Of a stretch of DNA of 56,612 nt, positions 1 through 9,056 are shown one piece after another. The stretch's first letter is position 1. Every line of letters starts with the position of its first letter. Both the position numbers and the translations under genes were made by a program. The notes under the pieces are model-generated. The model searched no databases. It was not told the origin of the DNA and worked only from the letters and a program-made list of their open reading frames with translations. Origin of the DNA: Actinomycetota bacterium. Its GTDB lineage: Bacteria; Actinomycetota; Actinomycetes; Actinomycetales; Microbacteriaceae. Where the stretch lies: NCBI GenBank assembly GCA_009704945.1, contig WLDG01000007.1:1-56612 (forward strand), in the 5' to 3' direction.

Positions 1-51
1 ACTATCCGGATCTTGGTCTGACCAAGCTCTGGCTAATTCAATTACTGACAT
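1..51 (-). CDS. Phosphomannomutase/phosphoglucomutase-type phospho-sugar mutase, N-terminal fragment
   Basis: Only the first 17 codons lie in the window. The peptide starts MSVIELARAW and continues SDQDPDS, which resembles the start of actinobacterial phospho-sugar mutases (an ARAW...QDPDP-like opening). The ATG follows the TAA stop of the upstream purine nucleoside phosphorylase gene with no gap, so the two are probably co-transcribed and translationally coupled. The same neighbour pair is known in Mycobacterium (deoD-pmmB, Rv3307-Rv3308). The identification rests on a short peptide plus synteny; no catalytic motif is visible. A second, complete phosphomannomutase gene lies at 22415-23800. 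Confidence 0.6.
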   Translation of the reverse strand, partial: MSVIELARAWSDQDPDS

Positions 52-873
52 TTAGAACCTAGCGACTATTTCCGCAAGCAGTTTTGAAATCCTAGCTTCC
101 GCCGATTTACCAGCAGCAATAACCTCTTCATGGCTTAGGGGAGTAGTTTGAATTCCCGCTGCCAAGTTGGTAATCAATGACATACCCATTACTTCCATTC
201 CACTCTCACGTGCGGCGATGGCTTCTAAAGCAGTTGACATTCCTACTATGTGACCGCCCAGAGTTTTTGCCATTTGAACTTCAGCTGGGGTCTCGTAATG
301 AGGACCACGAAACTGCACATAAACACCCTCATCTAAAGTCGAGTCAACTTCTTTGGCTAGTGCTCTTAGTCTTTTTGAGTAAAGGTCTGTTAGATCAACA
401 AAGTTTGCGCCTTCGAGAGGAGACGATGCAGTTAGGTTGATGTGGTCAGAGATAAGAACAGCAGCTCCACCAGCCCACTCAGGCTTTATGCCACCCGCTC
501 CATTTGTGAGCACCATAATCTTTGCTCCAGTCTTAGCAGCGGTTCTAACTGAGTGAACAACTGCTCTCACCCCATGGTTTTCATAAAAGTGAGTCCTAGC
601 ACCGATCACCAGCGCATGTTTTCCATTGGGCAACCTGATAGAGCGAATAGTCCCAACATGGCCAACGACGGCAGGCTTGGAGAAGCCAGGAATCTCATTG
701 GCAGGTATTTCACTGATTGTCTCTCCGATTAAGTCGGCAGCCTTGGACCAGCCTGAACCAAGGGTCAGAGCAATGTCATGCTTTGGGATGCCCGACTTAT
801 CGGCGATTGCTTGGGCGGCCTTTTCGGCGAATTCGAAGGGATTGACGCCTTCGGCATATAGAGGGTGGACCAT
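52..873 (-). CDS. punA: Purine nucleoside phosphorylase
   Basis: Trimeric-type purine nucleoside phosphorylase of about 273 residues; it cleaves (deoxy)inosine and (deoxy)guanosine with phosphate for purine salvage in the cytoplasm. Visible family motifs are the phosphate-binding TLGSGW near the N-terminus, the RTHFYE stretch, LTNGAGGI, FRGPHYETPAE and the substrate-site VGMSTALEAIAAR followed by SLITNLAAGI. I chose ATG at 873 over an in-frame TTG at 882. Neither has a Shine-Dalgarno sequence, but a TACACT hexamer lies eight bases before the ATG, suggesting a very short or absent leader. The stop directly abuts the start of the sugar-phosphate mutase gene, which would use the ribose-1-phosphate released here. 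The lpdA gene diverges upstream. Confidence 0.93.
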   Translation of the reverse strand: MVHPLYAEGVNPFEFAEKAAQAIADKSGIPKHDIALTLGSGWSKAADLIGETISEIPANEIPGFSKPAVVGHVGTIRSIRLPNGKHALVIGARTHFYENHGVRAVVHSVRTAAKTGAKIMVLTNGAGGIKPEWAGGAAVLISDHINLTASSPLEGANFVDLTDLYSKRLRALAKEVDSTLDEGVYVQFRGPHYETPAEVQMAKTLGGHIVGMSTALEAIAARESGMEVMGMSLITNLAAGIQTTPLSHEEVIAAGKSAEARISKLLAEIVARF

Positions 874-927
874 AGTTTTCAAGTGTAGTTCTAAACCAAA
901 CCGATCAAATTAGGGAAAGATTGTCCT

Positions 928-2340
928 GTGCTTACTAACTCAAAAACAGGACGAATCGTCATTATCGGAGGCGGCCCCGGCGGGTATGAGGCGGCTAGAA
1001 CCGCTAGACAGTTAGGCGCTGAGGTTGTCCTAATTGAACAAAGCGGAATCGGCGGCAATGCTGTTCTCACTGACGTGGTGCCCTCAAAGACATTAATTGC
1101 CACCGCTGAAGCGGCTCAGCAAATCGAATTGGCAAAATCACTCGGAATTAGCTTCACCCAAGAGGGTAAGCCTGTAAACCCAGTCGTGAGCATTGATCTT
1201 GCCGCGATGAACAAAAGACTTTTGCAGTTGGCGAAAAGCCAATCTCAGGAAATGTTGGAAAATCTAAAGCGCGATGGGGTTGAGGTTATCAACTCAACTG
1301 CCCGCCTGGATGGAAATCACCACGTTGTGTTTTTGCAAGATGGCAAAGAAACCAAGATAGAAGCAAAAACCATAATCATTGCAGTAGGAGCATCACCACG
1401 GGAACTCCCGGATGCTAAGACCGATGGTGAAAGAGTTTTGAATTGGAAGCAGCTCTATTCACTCACAGAACTCCCGGAACACCTAGTGGTGGTTGGCTCA
1501 GGAGTAACTGGTGCTGAGTTTGCTTCCGCCTACTTGCAGCTCGGTTGCAAAGTCACTCTTGTCTCCTCTCGAGACAAAGTGCTTCCCGGAAACGACGAAG
1601 ATGCCGCTGCATTGATCGAACAAGTCTTTGTTCATTCAGGCATGAATCTTCTGAAGGGTGTTCGGGCTAGTTCGGTAGTCAACACTGGAAACGGTGTTGA
1701 AGTTTGGTTGTCCAACGGCGAAAAAGTTTCAGGTTCACACTGCTTGATGGCGGTTGGCGCTATTCCTAACACCCATGGCCTAGGACTTGAAGAGGCCGGA
1801 GTTCTTCTAGCTGAAGACGGACGAGTAATTGCCAATAAGGTGGCAAGAACTTCCAGAGCAAACGTATATGCAATTGGAGATTGTGCGACTTCTATACCAC
1901 TGGCGTCCGTTTCGACCATGATGGGCAGAACAGCGGTCTATCACACGCTAGGCGATGTGGCATCTCCCACCAGACTTAGAAACGTGGCTTCAAACGTTTT
2001 TACCACTCCAGAAATTGCTCAGGTTGGTTGGTCACAGCAGGAGATCCGTGACGGTCTGGTGCGTGGTGAGGTTGAGCAGGTGATGCTTGAGAGCAATCCA
2101 AGAGCAAAAATGCAGGGAATTAACGAGGGTTTCATAAAGCTTTTTGCGTCTCGAGGATCTGGAACAGTCATCGGTGGGGTAGTAGTGGCTCCCAAAGCTT
2201 CAGATTTGATTTATCCAATTGCGGTAGCAATTGAAAACCGTTTAACGGTGGATCAACTCGCCAGAACCTACACGGTTTATCCATCGTTATCTGCATCAAT
2301 TGCCGAGGCAGCCAGCGCTCTTCATCCGATAATCGATTAG
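928..2340 (+). CDS. lpdA: LpdA-type NAD(P)H quinone dehydrogenase (flavoprotein disulfide reductase family without redox cysteines)
   Basis: A 470-residue two-dinucleotide-binding flavoprotein. The FAD site [10 protein letters not shown] is at the N-terminus, a second Rossmann motif [13 protein letters not shown] near residue 190, and the FAD-contacting AIGDCAT near residue 315; the C-terminal dimerisation domain follows. The position that holds the CxxxxC redox pair in lipoamide dehydrogenase and mercuric reductase reads [13 protein letters not shown], so both cysteines are missing. The C-terminal His-Glu pair is also absent (TVYPSLSAS). That pattern fits the mycobacterial LpdA (Rv3303c) group, described as a quinone reductase, not a lipoamide dehydrogenase. 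Start is GTG with no clear ribosome site. It converges on accA3, sharing TTAG at the stops. Confidence 0.85.
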   Translation: MLTNSKTGRIVIIGGGPGGYEAARTARQLGAEVVLIEQSGIGGNAVLTDVVPSKTLIATAEAAQQIELAKSLGISFTQEGKPVNPVVSIDLAAMNKRLLQLAKSQSQEMLENLKRDGVEVINSTARLDGNHHVVFLQDGKETKIEAKTIIIAVGASPRELPDAKTDGERVLNWKQLYSLTELPEHLVVVGSGVTGAEFASAYLQLGCKVTLVSSRDKVLPGNDEDAAALIEQVFVHSGMNLLKGVRASSVVNTGNGVEVWLSNGEKVSGSHCLMAVGAIPNTHGLGLEEAGVLLAEDGRVIANKVARTSRANVYAIGDCATSIPLASVSTMMGRTAVYHTLGDVASPTRLRNVASNVFTTPEIAQVGWSQQEIRDGLVRGEVEQVMLESNPRAKMQGINEGFIKLFASRGSGTVIGGVVVAPKASDLIYPIAVAIENRLTVDQLARTYTVYPSLSASIAEAASALHPIID

Positions 2341-4106
2341 TCGAGAATATCTAGGATCCTGGTGCCGGCGGAAATTGTGGCACCAACCTCAACTCCAACG
2401 TTGCTAACGACTCCAGCTCGATGAGCAGTTAGAGGTTGCTCCATTTTCATGGCTTCTAATACCACGAGCAGGTCTCCCTCTTGAACCGATGCACCCTCTT
2501 GAACAGCCAGCTTTACGACCGTCGCCTGCATCGGAGCTAGCAGGGAATTACCCTTCGCACCAGTGTGACTGGAAGTTTGTGAGCCACGTTTTCTTCTATG
2601 CATGCTCGGAAGCTTCTCCGCCTCGCCCGTAAGCAGATAGCGAGGAACCGAAACGGTTACTCGCTTTCCTTCCACTTCTAAGACAATTTCTCGCATTGCA
2701 GGCGAAGCCGGAAGCTCTTCTTGCTGTCCAGTCCAAGGTTTGAGTGGATTACTCCACTCTGTTTCAATCCAACGTGTGTGGACATCAAACTTCCCATTAG
2801 CCGCAACGAACGCAGCTTCGTCGCAGATTAATCTGTGGAACGACAACACAGTTGGGAGTCCGTGAACCTGCATTTCCGCTAAAGCACGACGTGCTCGTTG
2901 AAGAGCTTGCTCGCGGCTATCTCCGGTCACAATTAGTTTTGCCATCATTGAGTCAAAGTTGCCTGATATCACATCGCCTGAGACCACACCTGAGTCGACC
3001 CTGACGCCAGGACCGGAAGGAGCCTGGAAAAGGTGGATAGGTCCGGGTGAAGGAAGAAAGTTTCTGCCCGGATCCTCACCGTTTATTCGAAACTCGATGG
3101 AGTGGCCTGAAACCACAGGATCTGGGTAGTCCAGCACTCCACCCTCAGCAATTCTGAATTGTTCTCGCACTAAATCAATGCCTGTTACTTCCTCAGAGAC
3201 AGGATGCTCGACTTGCAGTCTGGTGTTTACTTCAAGGAATGAAATAGTCCCATCTCTAGCAACTAAGAACTCACAAGTTCCAGCACCGACATAGCCAACT
3301 TCCTTCAAAATCCTTTTCGAAGATTCGTAAAGAGCCTGCTCTTGTTCTTTACTAAGAAAAGGAGCGGGTGCTTCCTCGACAAGCTTCTGATGGCGACGCT
3401 GCAGGGAACAATCTCTAGTAGAGATCACAACAACATTGCCGTGCTCATCGGCAAGGCATTGAGTCTCAACGTGGCGAGGTTTCTCCAGGTACTTCTCGAG
3501 AAAACATTCGCCTCTTCCAAAAGCAGCAATTGCTTCTCGTGTGGCAGATTCGAAAAGTTCCTTTATTTCAGACTTTTCGCGAACTACCTTGATACCCCTA
3601 CCGCCACCACCGTAAGCAGCTTTGATGGCAATTGGTAAGCCATGGATTTCAACAAACTCTTCTACTTCTGCAACGCTGCCCACGGGATTCGCCGTACCGG
3701 GAGCCAAAGGGGCCCCAACTTTTTCAGCAACTTTTCTGGCGGAGACTTTATCTCCCAGTCTTTCAATAGCTTCAGCTGGTGGCCCAACCCAAATCAATCC
3801 TGCTTGCTTTACGGCGCGAGCAAAGTCAGCATTTTCAGACAGGAATCCATAGCCAGGGTGAATCGCGTTGGCGCCTGACCTTCGAGCCACCGAGATTAGC
3901 TTGTCGATTACCAAATATGTGTCAGCGGCCGTTTCTCCTGCGAGGGCATAAGCCTCATCCGCAAGCTTCACATGCTGGGCATCGCGATCGGAGTTGGCAT
4001 AGACGGCCACGGTTTGAATTCCGCTGTCCTTAGCTGCTCGTATGATACGAACCGCTATCTCGCCACGGTTAGCAATCAGCAGCTTGGTAATTCTTCGCTC
4101 GGCCAT
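2337..4106 (-). CDS. accA3: Acyl-CoA carboxylase alpha chain: biotin carboxylase fused to biotin carboxyl carrier protein
   Basis: A 589-residue fusion that carboxylates its own biotin with ATP and bicarbonate and hands the carboxyl group to the beta chain (9053-10642). The N-terminal biotin carboxylase domain begins [14 protein letters not shown] and contains the glycine-rich ATP-grasp loop [22 protein letters not shown], and the catalytic [16 protein letters not shown]. The C-terminal carrier domain (about residue 520 on) carries EAMKM, with biotinyl-lysine at residue 554. Size and layout match Mycobacterium AccA3. No Shine-Dalgarno precedes the ATG; TAAGCT lies eight bases upstream. The epsilon and beta chains and biotin ligase lie 5-7 kb away, as in Mycobacterium (accA3...maf-accE-accD5-birA), here split by an inserted methyltransferase and two-component block. 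Confidence 0.95.
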   Translation of the reverse strand: MAERRITKLLIANRGEIAVRIIRAAKDSGIQTVAVYANSDRDAQHVKLADEAYALAGETAADTYLVIDKLISVARRSGANAIHPGYGFLSENADFARAVKQAGLIWVGPPAEAIERLGDKVSARKVAEKVGAPLAPGTANPVGSVAEVEEFVEIHGLPIAIKAAYGGGGRGIKVVREKSEIKELFESATREAIAAFGRGECFLEKYLEKPRHVETQCLADEHGNVVVISTRDCSLQRRHQKLVEEAPAPFLSKEQEQALYESSKRILKEVGYVGAGTCEFLVARDGTISFLEVNTRLQVEHPVSEEVTGIDLVREQFRIAEGGVLDYPDPVVSGHSIEFRINGEDPGRNFLPSPGPIHLFQAPSGPGVRVDSGVVSGDVISGNFDSMMAKLIVTGDSREQALQRARRALAEMQVHGLPTVLSFHRLICDEAAFVAANGKFDVHTRWIETEWSNPLKPWTGQQEELPASPAMREIVLEVEGKRVTVSVPRYLLTGEAEKLPSMHRRKRGSQTSSHTGAKGNSLLAPMQATVVKLAVQEGASVQEGDLLVVLEAMKMEQPLTAHRAGVVSNVGVEVGATISAGTRILDILD

Positions 4107-4180
4107 AATCCGATAGCTTATTGGGCTATTTCAGACAGAATTTATGAGTTATCGACAAAAAACTGTCGTTTTTGTTGCGT

Positions 4181-4777
4181 TTATCGCCAGAAGTCCTGAT
4201 AGTCATGGCCCAGCTCGCTCATCAGCCTTCGCAGGGCAACCAATGAGAGACCGACCACGGTGTGGTAGTCGCCTTCAATTCTTTCCACGTAACTGCCACC
4301 GATTGAATCAATTGTGAAGGCTCCTGCCACGGACAGCGGCTCACCGGTCGACACGTATCGCTCTATTTCTTGGTCAGACAAATCGGCAAAGAAGACTTTG
4401 GTTTTAGTACACATACTCACACCATTTCCCTGACTATCTAATAAATAATGTCCGGAGAACAAGGTGCCTGACTTCCCACGCATCAACTTCCATCGCTCGA
4501 TCGCTATGTCTTCGATTAGGGGTTTGCCGTATATGGTTCCTGCAAATTCCAGCGCACTGTCGCATCCTAAAATCAGTGGGAGATTTGTCTTATCCGCGAC
4601 TGCTTCGGCCTTAGCTCGGGCCAAAAGTAGGGTCAATTCCTCGGCAGTGGCTGGAGCAAGCTTCTCAACCAACGCCTCTTCATCCACCCCTGGTGGCATG
4701 GTTTCAAACGCAATTCCGGCCTCGGTCAGCAGTTTTTTCCTCGCTGGAGAAGTCGATGCAAGTAGCAATTTAGTCAC
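4181..4777 (-). CDS. maf: Maf family nucleotide pyrophosphatase
   Basis: About 198 residues; hydrolyses non-canonical or methylated nucleoside triphosphates to monophosphates and is linked to septum control in some bacteria. The N-terminal LLLASTSPARKKLL is the Maf signature, followed by LILGCDSALEFAG, the catalytic Asp region, and KVFFADLSDQEIERYV. Two adjacent in-frame starts are possible, TTG (4780) and GTG (4777). I chose GTG because TAACCT ends exactly six bases before it, matching the leaderless-promoter pattern of this window. It reads in the same direction as accA3, 74 bases upstream of it, as in other actinobacteria. The RNA methyltransferase gene diverges 31 bases away. Confidence 0.92.
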   Translation of the reverse strand: MTKLLLASTSPARKKLLTEAGIAFETMPPGVDEEALVEKLAPATAEELTLLLARAKAEAVADKTNLPLILGCDSALEFAGTIYGKPLIEDIAIERWKLMRGKSGTLFSGHYLLDSQGNGVSMCTKTKVFFADLSDQEIERYVSTGEPLSVAGAFTIDSIGGSYVERIEGDYHTVVGLSLVALRRLMSELGHDYQDFWR

Positions 4778-4783
4778 CAATCT

Positions 4784-4789
4784 AGGTTA
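4784..4789 (-). promoter_or_regulatory. -10 hexamer of a leaderless maf transcript
   Basis: TAACCT lies six bases before GTG 4777, and no ribosome binding site is present. This places the predicted transcription start at the first base of the start codon. Confidence 0.5.
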
Positions 4790-4808
4790 GCTGTGAAACA
4801 CTAGGCGG

Positions 4809-5948
4809 ATGCAGCTCGAGCTAAATATCGAAAAAGTCGCCCACGGCGGTGTTTTTGTGGCAAGACCAGAGGGCAAGGTTGTGTTTGTCGAGGGCGCTCT
4901 GCCAGGCGAAAGAGTTTTAGCTGAGATTGTGGATGAGAAGTCAAGCTTTCAGCGTGCTGTTGTAAAAGAGGTTCTCCAGGCCAGTGAGCATCGTCGATCT
5001 CACATTTGGCCGGAGAGCGCTCAAGGCGCCGGCGGCATCGACTTTGGGCACATAGAGCTGAGCTACCAACGCGAGCTGAAGACCCAAGTCCTGCAAGAGT
5101 CTTTGATGAGATTCGCAAAACTGGAAAGTAGCGCTGTCGTCAGGGAAATTGATCAGACAGACGGTTTGCACTACCGCACCCGAATTCAAGTTCACTACGA
5201 CAACAGGGGAAGACCATGCGTCAAGAAAGTTCGAAGTGAAGACCTCATTCCCGTGCAATCGCTCCCTCTCGCAGATGAAAAACTGGAGACTCTGGCTCTG
5301 AAAAATTCAGCCGGATACAAAGACCAACGGGTTTCCTTTGCTATTGACACATTTGGAAATGTTGCACCAGCTGAAGAAACTCGTTTTCTGTCGCAGGTAG
5401 TAGGGGAGCGGTTGTTTGAGCTTTCGCCAGAAACTTTTTGGCAAGCCCATCGGAATGCTCCAGCTGCCCTAACGACAGACGTATTAAATAAGTTAGAGGC
5501 TCTCAATCCAATTTCTGTGGTTGATCTCTATGGAGGAGTAGGGCTGTTTGGTGCTGCGATTGCTAGCGCCAGCCCGATGATTTCTGTCACGTCGGTGGAG
5601 CTGAACAAGCAAGCTGTGAAAGATGGCAAGCGAAGTAGTCGTGACTTGAAAAACCTGTCTTTTGAAACCTCAGATGTCCTTATGTATCTCAGACGGCGTG
5701 AGCAAAATCTGGATACCGTCGTATTAGATCCGCCGAGATCTGGCGCAAACAGCAAAGTGCTAACTCAAATTGCAAGGCTGGGTGCAAAGAAAATCGTTTA
5801 CGTAGCTTGTGACCCGGTTGCAGCAGCGAGGGATCTGAATGAACTAACATCCCTTGGATATCGGCTTGTGGAGCTTTCAGCTCTAGATATATTCCCTCAT
5901 ACCCACCACTTTGAAACAGTGCTGTCCTTTCAACTGGCTAACCTATAG
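4809..5948 (+). CDS. TRAM-domain class I SAM-dependent RNA (uracil-5-type) methyltransferase
   Basis: A 379-residue TrmA/RlmCD-like enzyme, expected to methylate a uridine at C5 in tRNA or rRNA. Residues 1-60 resemble a TRAM RNA-binding domain (EKVAHGGVFVAR, VFVEGALPGERV). The SAM-binding core has VVDLYGGVGLFGAAIA; the family motif VVLDPPRSG precedes the catalytic loop KKIVYVACDP, whose Cys is the expected nucleophile, and the general-base region DIFPHTHHFE is at the C-terminus. The iron-sulfur cysteines of RumA are absent: the corresponding stretch reads GAGGIDFGHI with no Cys. Which RNA and base it modifies cannot be told from sequence. The regulator gene at 5951 follows after two bases. 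Confidence 0.88.
   Translation: MQLELNIEKVAHGGVFVARPEGKVVFVEGALPGERVLAEIVDEKSSFQRAVVKEVLQASEHRRSHIWPESAQGAGGIDFGHIELSYQRELKTQVLQESLMRFAKLESSAVVREIDQTDGLHYRTRIQVHYDNRGRPCVKKVRSEDLIPVQSLPLADEKLETLALKNSAGYKDQRVSFAIDTFGNVAPAEETRFLSQVVGERLFELSPETFWQAHRNAPAALTTDVLNKLEALNPISVVDLYGGVGLFGAAIASASPMISVTSVELNKQAVKDGKRSSRDLKNLSFETSDVLMYLRRREQNLDTVVLDPPRSGANSKVLTQIARLGAKKIVYVACDPVAAARDLNELTSLGYRLVELSALDIFPHTHHFETVLSFQLANL
5939..5944 (+). promoter_or_regulatory. -10 hexamer of a leaderless response-regulator transcript, inside the end of the upstream gene
   Basis: TAACCT lies exactly six bases before the ATG at 5951 and overlaps the last codons of the methyltransferase gene. No ribosome binding site is seen. 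The three-gene two-component cluster can therefore have its own promoter. Confidence 0.45.
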
Positions 5949-5950
5949 TC

Positions 5951-6592
5951 ATGGGGATTCGAGTTGCCATCGTCGACGATCATGAGGCCATCAGACTCGG
6001 ATTTAGTAATTATTGCCTCAAGCAAAAAGTCGACTTAGTGGGATCTGCTGCAACCGTTGATGAATTGCTTCCGCAAATAGAGGGAAAAGACTGTGCGGTT
6101 GTTGTTACAGACCTAAGCCTTTCAGATGGCTCAACGGTCTCAGAAAATGTTTCAAGACTGGTAGCCGCTGGGCCTGCTGTACTAATTTTTTCAATTGCAG
6201 ATAAACCTCAACTTATGCGAGCTGCAGTTCGGGCAGGTGCAACAGCCATTGTTCCAAAGAGCCAGCCAATGGAATTTCTTTTTGAAGCGATAGAGCTGGC
6301 AAGCCAAGGCGCAATTATCAACAATGCGGAGACCACAGCAACAATTGATTCGGACGCCTCGTTCAAAGAAGCATCTCTATCCGCTAGAGAACGCGAAGTT
6401 CTGTCTCTTTATGCTTCTGGTATGAGCCTGAAGCAGGTTGCATTCCAGCTTCAAATAAAGCAGAGTTCCGCAAAAGAACACATTGATCGGGTTCGCGTCA
6501 AGTACGCCAAACTCGGTAGGCAGGCCGCGACGAAAGTAGATTTGTTCAAGCGAGCTCTGGAAGATGGAATCATTTCTGGAGATTTGTTGTAG
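5951..6592 (+). CDS. NarL/LuxR-type two-component response regulator
   Basis: A 213-residue cytoplasmic transcription factor. The receiver domain (residues 1-120) has the acidic pair in VAIVDDHEA, phosphoacceptor Asp54 in VVVTDLSLSD, and the conserved lysine in AIVPKS. The C-terminal LuxR helix-turn-helix (about 140-205) starts LSAREREVLSLYASGMSLKQVA. The TAG stop overlaps the GTG of the histidine kinase by one base, so the kinase is its likely partner. Targets and signal are unknown. Helix-turn-helix details such as VAFQLQIKQSSAKEHIDRV resemble regulators paired with small Microbacteriaceae kinases. Confidence 0.9.
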   Translation: MGIRVAIVDDHEAIRLGFSNYCLKQKVDLVGSAATVDELLPQIEGKDCAVVVTDLSLSDGSTVSENVSRLVAAGPAVLIFSIADKPQLMRAAVRAGATAIVPKSQPMEFLFEAIELASQGAIINNAETTATIDSDASFKEASLSAREREVLSLYASGMSLKQVAFQLQIKQSSAKEHIDRVRVKYAKLGRQAATKVDLFKRALEDGIISGDLL

Positions 6593-7749
6593 TGCAACTT
6601 GCATCTATTGCCTCGAATCGGCTGGAAGAGCTAATCCGCCGCATTAGTGGATTTGTCCATTTGCTAATTGCCGCTGAGGTTACTGCGAATGGCTTTGCTC
6701 AGGTGTATCAAAAAAATTCATTTGGAATGGCTTTATTGTCTCTATATTTGGTAGTTGCCATTTGCGCACTTGTCTCATTGTGGTTCGGAAAGGGCAAGTT
6801 CTGGCCAGTTTGCTACAGTGCCACGGTCTTGTTAATAGTTTTTTTGATTCCGTTTTCCGGTATTCAAGAAAGCGGTCTACCTGGCAACACAAGACCTTGG
6901 ATTTGGTGGGCAATTGGATTTTCCACAATTCTCTTTGCAGTCTTGACAAGAGCTTCTCAGTGGGTCAGCTATCTTTTTGTTATCAGTGGCGCCTGGCTCT
7001 ATGTCGAATTCGAGATTTTTGGAGAACCAAGACTGCTTCAAGCTGGATTAGACGCGGCATTTTTTGTTGTCTATTGCCTTGCCGTCATGGCTCTGGTTTC
7101 TTTAGTCAGACAAGGTGCGCGAGAAACTGATCTCGCAAATGGCGAAGCGATTCAGAGTTCGCTAGAGCAGGCTCGAATCGAGGCGGTTGAACGAGAGCGT
7201 CAAAGGGTTGACGCTTTAGTTCATGATCAGGTCTTACACACCTTGTTACTGGCTGCTCGGGCTCAGACGAAAGAGGAGCGCCTCGCTGCGAGCAATTCGG
7301 CACAGGTGGCAATAACAGCTCTGACGAGAGCTCAGCTCGAGCAGGAGAGGGCAGAGACTGTAACTACAGCAGGACTCTTTCGAGCTCTTGAAAGCGCAGC
7401 AATGAAATTGGATCCGAGAATCCAGGTAGAAACGCGGGGGAGTAGCGCCGATACGATTCCTCCCGAAGTGGCTCAAGCAATTACTGAAGCCACTCTCCAA
7501 GCACTCGATAATTCGATTCAACACTCAGGCGCTGAAATCATAGGAGTGCTTCTGTCTTCCGATCCCAGTGGAGTTGAGTTCAAAGTTTCAGACAATGGCA
7601 TTGGATTTAGGCCGGAGCGAGTTTCGAAAGATCGGATTGGGATTAGCACCTCAATACACCAAAGGCTTAAGTCCATTGGGGGAACGGCAGAGGTTCGCAG
7701 TTCCCCAGGGGCCGGGACAATTGTCACCCTGAGGTGGCCAAATGATTAG
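6592..7749 (+). CDS. Membrane sensor histidine kinase partnered with the NarL-type regulator
   Basis: A 385-residue kinase with GTG start overlapping the regulator's stop. About five hydrophobic segments (residues 20-170) are followed by a dimerisation helix carrying the phosphoacceptor His211 in DALVHDQVLHTLL, a HisKA_3-like box. The ATP-binding domain includes an N-box-like ALDNSIQHSG, VSDNGIGF, and a C-terminal GAGTIVTLRW. There is almost no extracytoplasmic region, which suggests sensing within the membrane or through a partner. Its last eight bases overlap the following gene, whose product has the same build without catalytic residues. Confidence 0.88.
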   Translation: MQLASIASNRLEELIRRISGFVHLLIAAEVTANGFAQVYQKNSFGMALLSLYLVVAICALVSLWFGKGKFWPVCYSATVLLIVFLIPFSGIQESGLPGNTRPWIWWAIGFSTILFAVLTRASQWVSYLFVISGAWLYVEFEIFGEPRLLQAGLDAAFFVVYCLAVMALVSLVRQGARETDLANGEAIQSSLEQARIEAVERERQRVDALVHDQVLHTLLLAARAQTKEERLAASNSAQVAITALTRAQLEQERAETVTTAGLFRALESAAMKLDPRIQVETRGSSADTIPPEVAQAITEATLQALDNSIQHSGAEIIGVLLSSDPSGVEFKVSDNGIGFRPERVSKDRIGISTSIHQRLKSIGGTAEVRSSPGAGTIVTLRWPND

Positions 7750-8707
7750 AGTCAGCGGAGCTTCTCTGGTAGTTGTTGCTTTGTTGTTTGGTTCTTATCA
7801 CGGCTTGTTGGGAATTGTAAGCCTTCCCGAATACTCCAACCAACAATTCGCCTGGCTGGCAATTGCTACTTATTGCTTGGCGTTACTGCTTGTTTTGTTT
7901 GACAAGCCAGGAATCCGCATGCGTCTTATTTCGGCGATAGGAGTCTTGATAGTGGTAGTCATAGTTTCTCAGTTGATCTACGGATCTCTCAGTGAGATTC
8001 GCGAGGGCAGTTATGCGACTTGGCACATTGCGGCTCTAAGTACTTTGCTAGCCGTGGTGGCAATTAGACAACATCCGACAATCGCTTGGATAGGTTTCAT
8101 CCTCTTGACTCTTCAGCTATTCGCCTGGGGAGGCCCTCAAGTGATATTCAATAGTGGATTAATTGGAGGTTTGATTCTTGTGGCAGTGGCGCAGGCCGCT
8201 TATCAAGCAATTATCTCAAGTGCAAAAAGAGCAGTTGAGTTTCAAATCCGCTCGATTGACATTGACTCCGCTGTGACAGCGGCATCGGCAGCGCGGGCCG
8301 AGAAGCTAAAGAGACTCCAAGATACGCTCAGCACCGCACTACCTCTTCTAGAAAAGATTCGGGATCAATCAGGTGAACTGAGCGATCCAGACAAGAGAGA
8401 AGCAATTCTCATGGAAGCCCAGCTTCGAGATGGCATTCGTGCAAGAGCACTCTTGAACCAGGATGTAATCCAAGCAACTCGCAATGCAAGGCTGCGTGGG
8501 GTTGAAGTGCAATTGCTGGATGACGGTGGCTTAGATGATTTATCCGAAGAGGATCGACAGACATTTTTAGATGAAATCTGTGTGAGATTGAATGAAGTAA
8601 ACGCTGGCAAAGTCGTAATCAGGGCTTCAATGGGAGATGGTTGGCGACTAACAATGGCTGCAATTCAAAAAGATGCCGACAAACCTGATTTGTTTATTCG
8701 GCTATAA
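7742..8707 (+). CDS. Membrane protein resembling a catalytically dead histidine kinase
   Basis: A 321-residue protein with about six hydrophobic segments in residues 5-170, then a helical linker and a C-terminal cytoplasmic domain. The overall plan copies the kinase just upstream: membrane bundle, coiled-coil-like stretch (SAARAEKLKRLQDTL), then a region reading LRDGIRARALLNQDVIQ and GVEVQLLDDGG that resembles a remnant kinase ATPase fold. No phosphoacceptor His box, N-box or glycine box is visible. It overlaps the kinase by eight bases and ends at a strong terminator, so it belongs to the same transcript. A role as sensor or modulator of the kinase is inference; I do not recognise a named family. 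Confidence 0.65.
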   Translation: MIRVSGASLVVVALLFGSYHGLLGIVSLPEYSNQQFAWLAIATYCLALLLVLFDKPGIRMRLISAIGVLIVVVIVSQLIYGSLSEIREGSYATWHIAALSTLLAVVAIRQHPTIAWIGFILLTLQLFAWGGPQVIFNSGLIGGLILVAVAQAAYQAIISSAKRAVEFQIRSIDIDSAVTAASAARAEKLKRLQDTLSTALPLLEKIRDQSGELSDPDKREAILMEAQLRDGIRARALLNQDVIQATRNARLRGVEVQLLDDGGLDDLSEEDRQTFLDEICVRLNEVNAGKVVIRASMGDGWRLTMAAIQKDADKPDLFIRL

Positions 8708-8711
8708 AAAA

Positions 8712-8735
8712 AGGCGACCGAAGTCGCCTGTTTTT
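8712..8735 (+). terminator. Rho-independent terminator, probably bidirectional
   Basis: A perfect seven-base stem (AGGCGAC/GTCGCCT) closed by a CGAA tetraloop is followed by GTTTTT. It begins five bases after the stop of the kinase-like gene. A run of seven A before the stem would serve as the U-tract on the other strand, so it can also end the accD5-accE transcript arriving from the right. Confidence 0.88.
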
Positions 8736-8843
8736 CCCCAGCTAGATTCCGCAATCCCTTCGATGCGTCAGCGAATCATCCCAATAGCCAAGCACTTTTC
8801 GGTCTGAAGTTCTGCAGATTCGGGGCACTTGTTTAGGGGACAA

Positions 8844-9056
8844 TCAGGAGCGCAGCTCACCATCCCAATTGCTTCCAAGCTGTTTACGAAGACCGGCCCG
8901 ACTTCTCTGCCATGCCGATCGACGGGGTTTCTTTGCTTGCTCTGAGTTTGTGAGCAAGGAATGCACTACAGCGATTGCAACTGCTGCCTCTTCGTCAGTT
9001 GCCCCTTTGACTTCAACAATTTTTGCCAGTTCTTCGGCAGATAGTTTCTTAATCAA
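8844..9056 (-). CDS. accE: Acyl-CoA carboxylase epsilon subunit
   Basis: A 70-residue protein with the typical small, charged epsilon-chain build: an N-terminal [23 protein letters not shown] segment (a beta strand plus helix), then a basic tail ending with [15 protein letters not shown]. Epsilon chains bind the beta chain and activate actinobacterial acyl-CoA carboxylases. The TTG start overlaps the accD5 stop (TTGA), so translation is coupled. Family recognition is good from the pattern VKG...DEEAAA...W...R and from position right after accD5, as in Mycobacterium and Streptomyces. The 108 bases to the terminator at 8735 hold nothing recognisable. Confidence 0.85.
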   Translation of the reverse strand: MIKKLSAEELAKIVEVKGATDEEAAVAIAVVHSLLTNSEQAKKPRRSAWQRSRAGLRKQLGSNWDGELRS

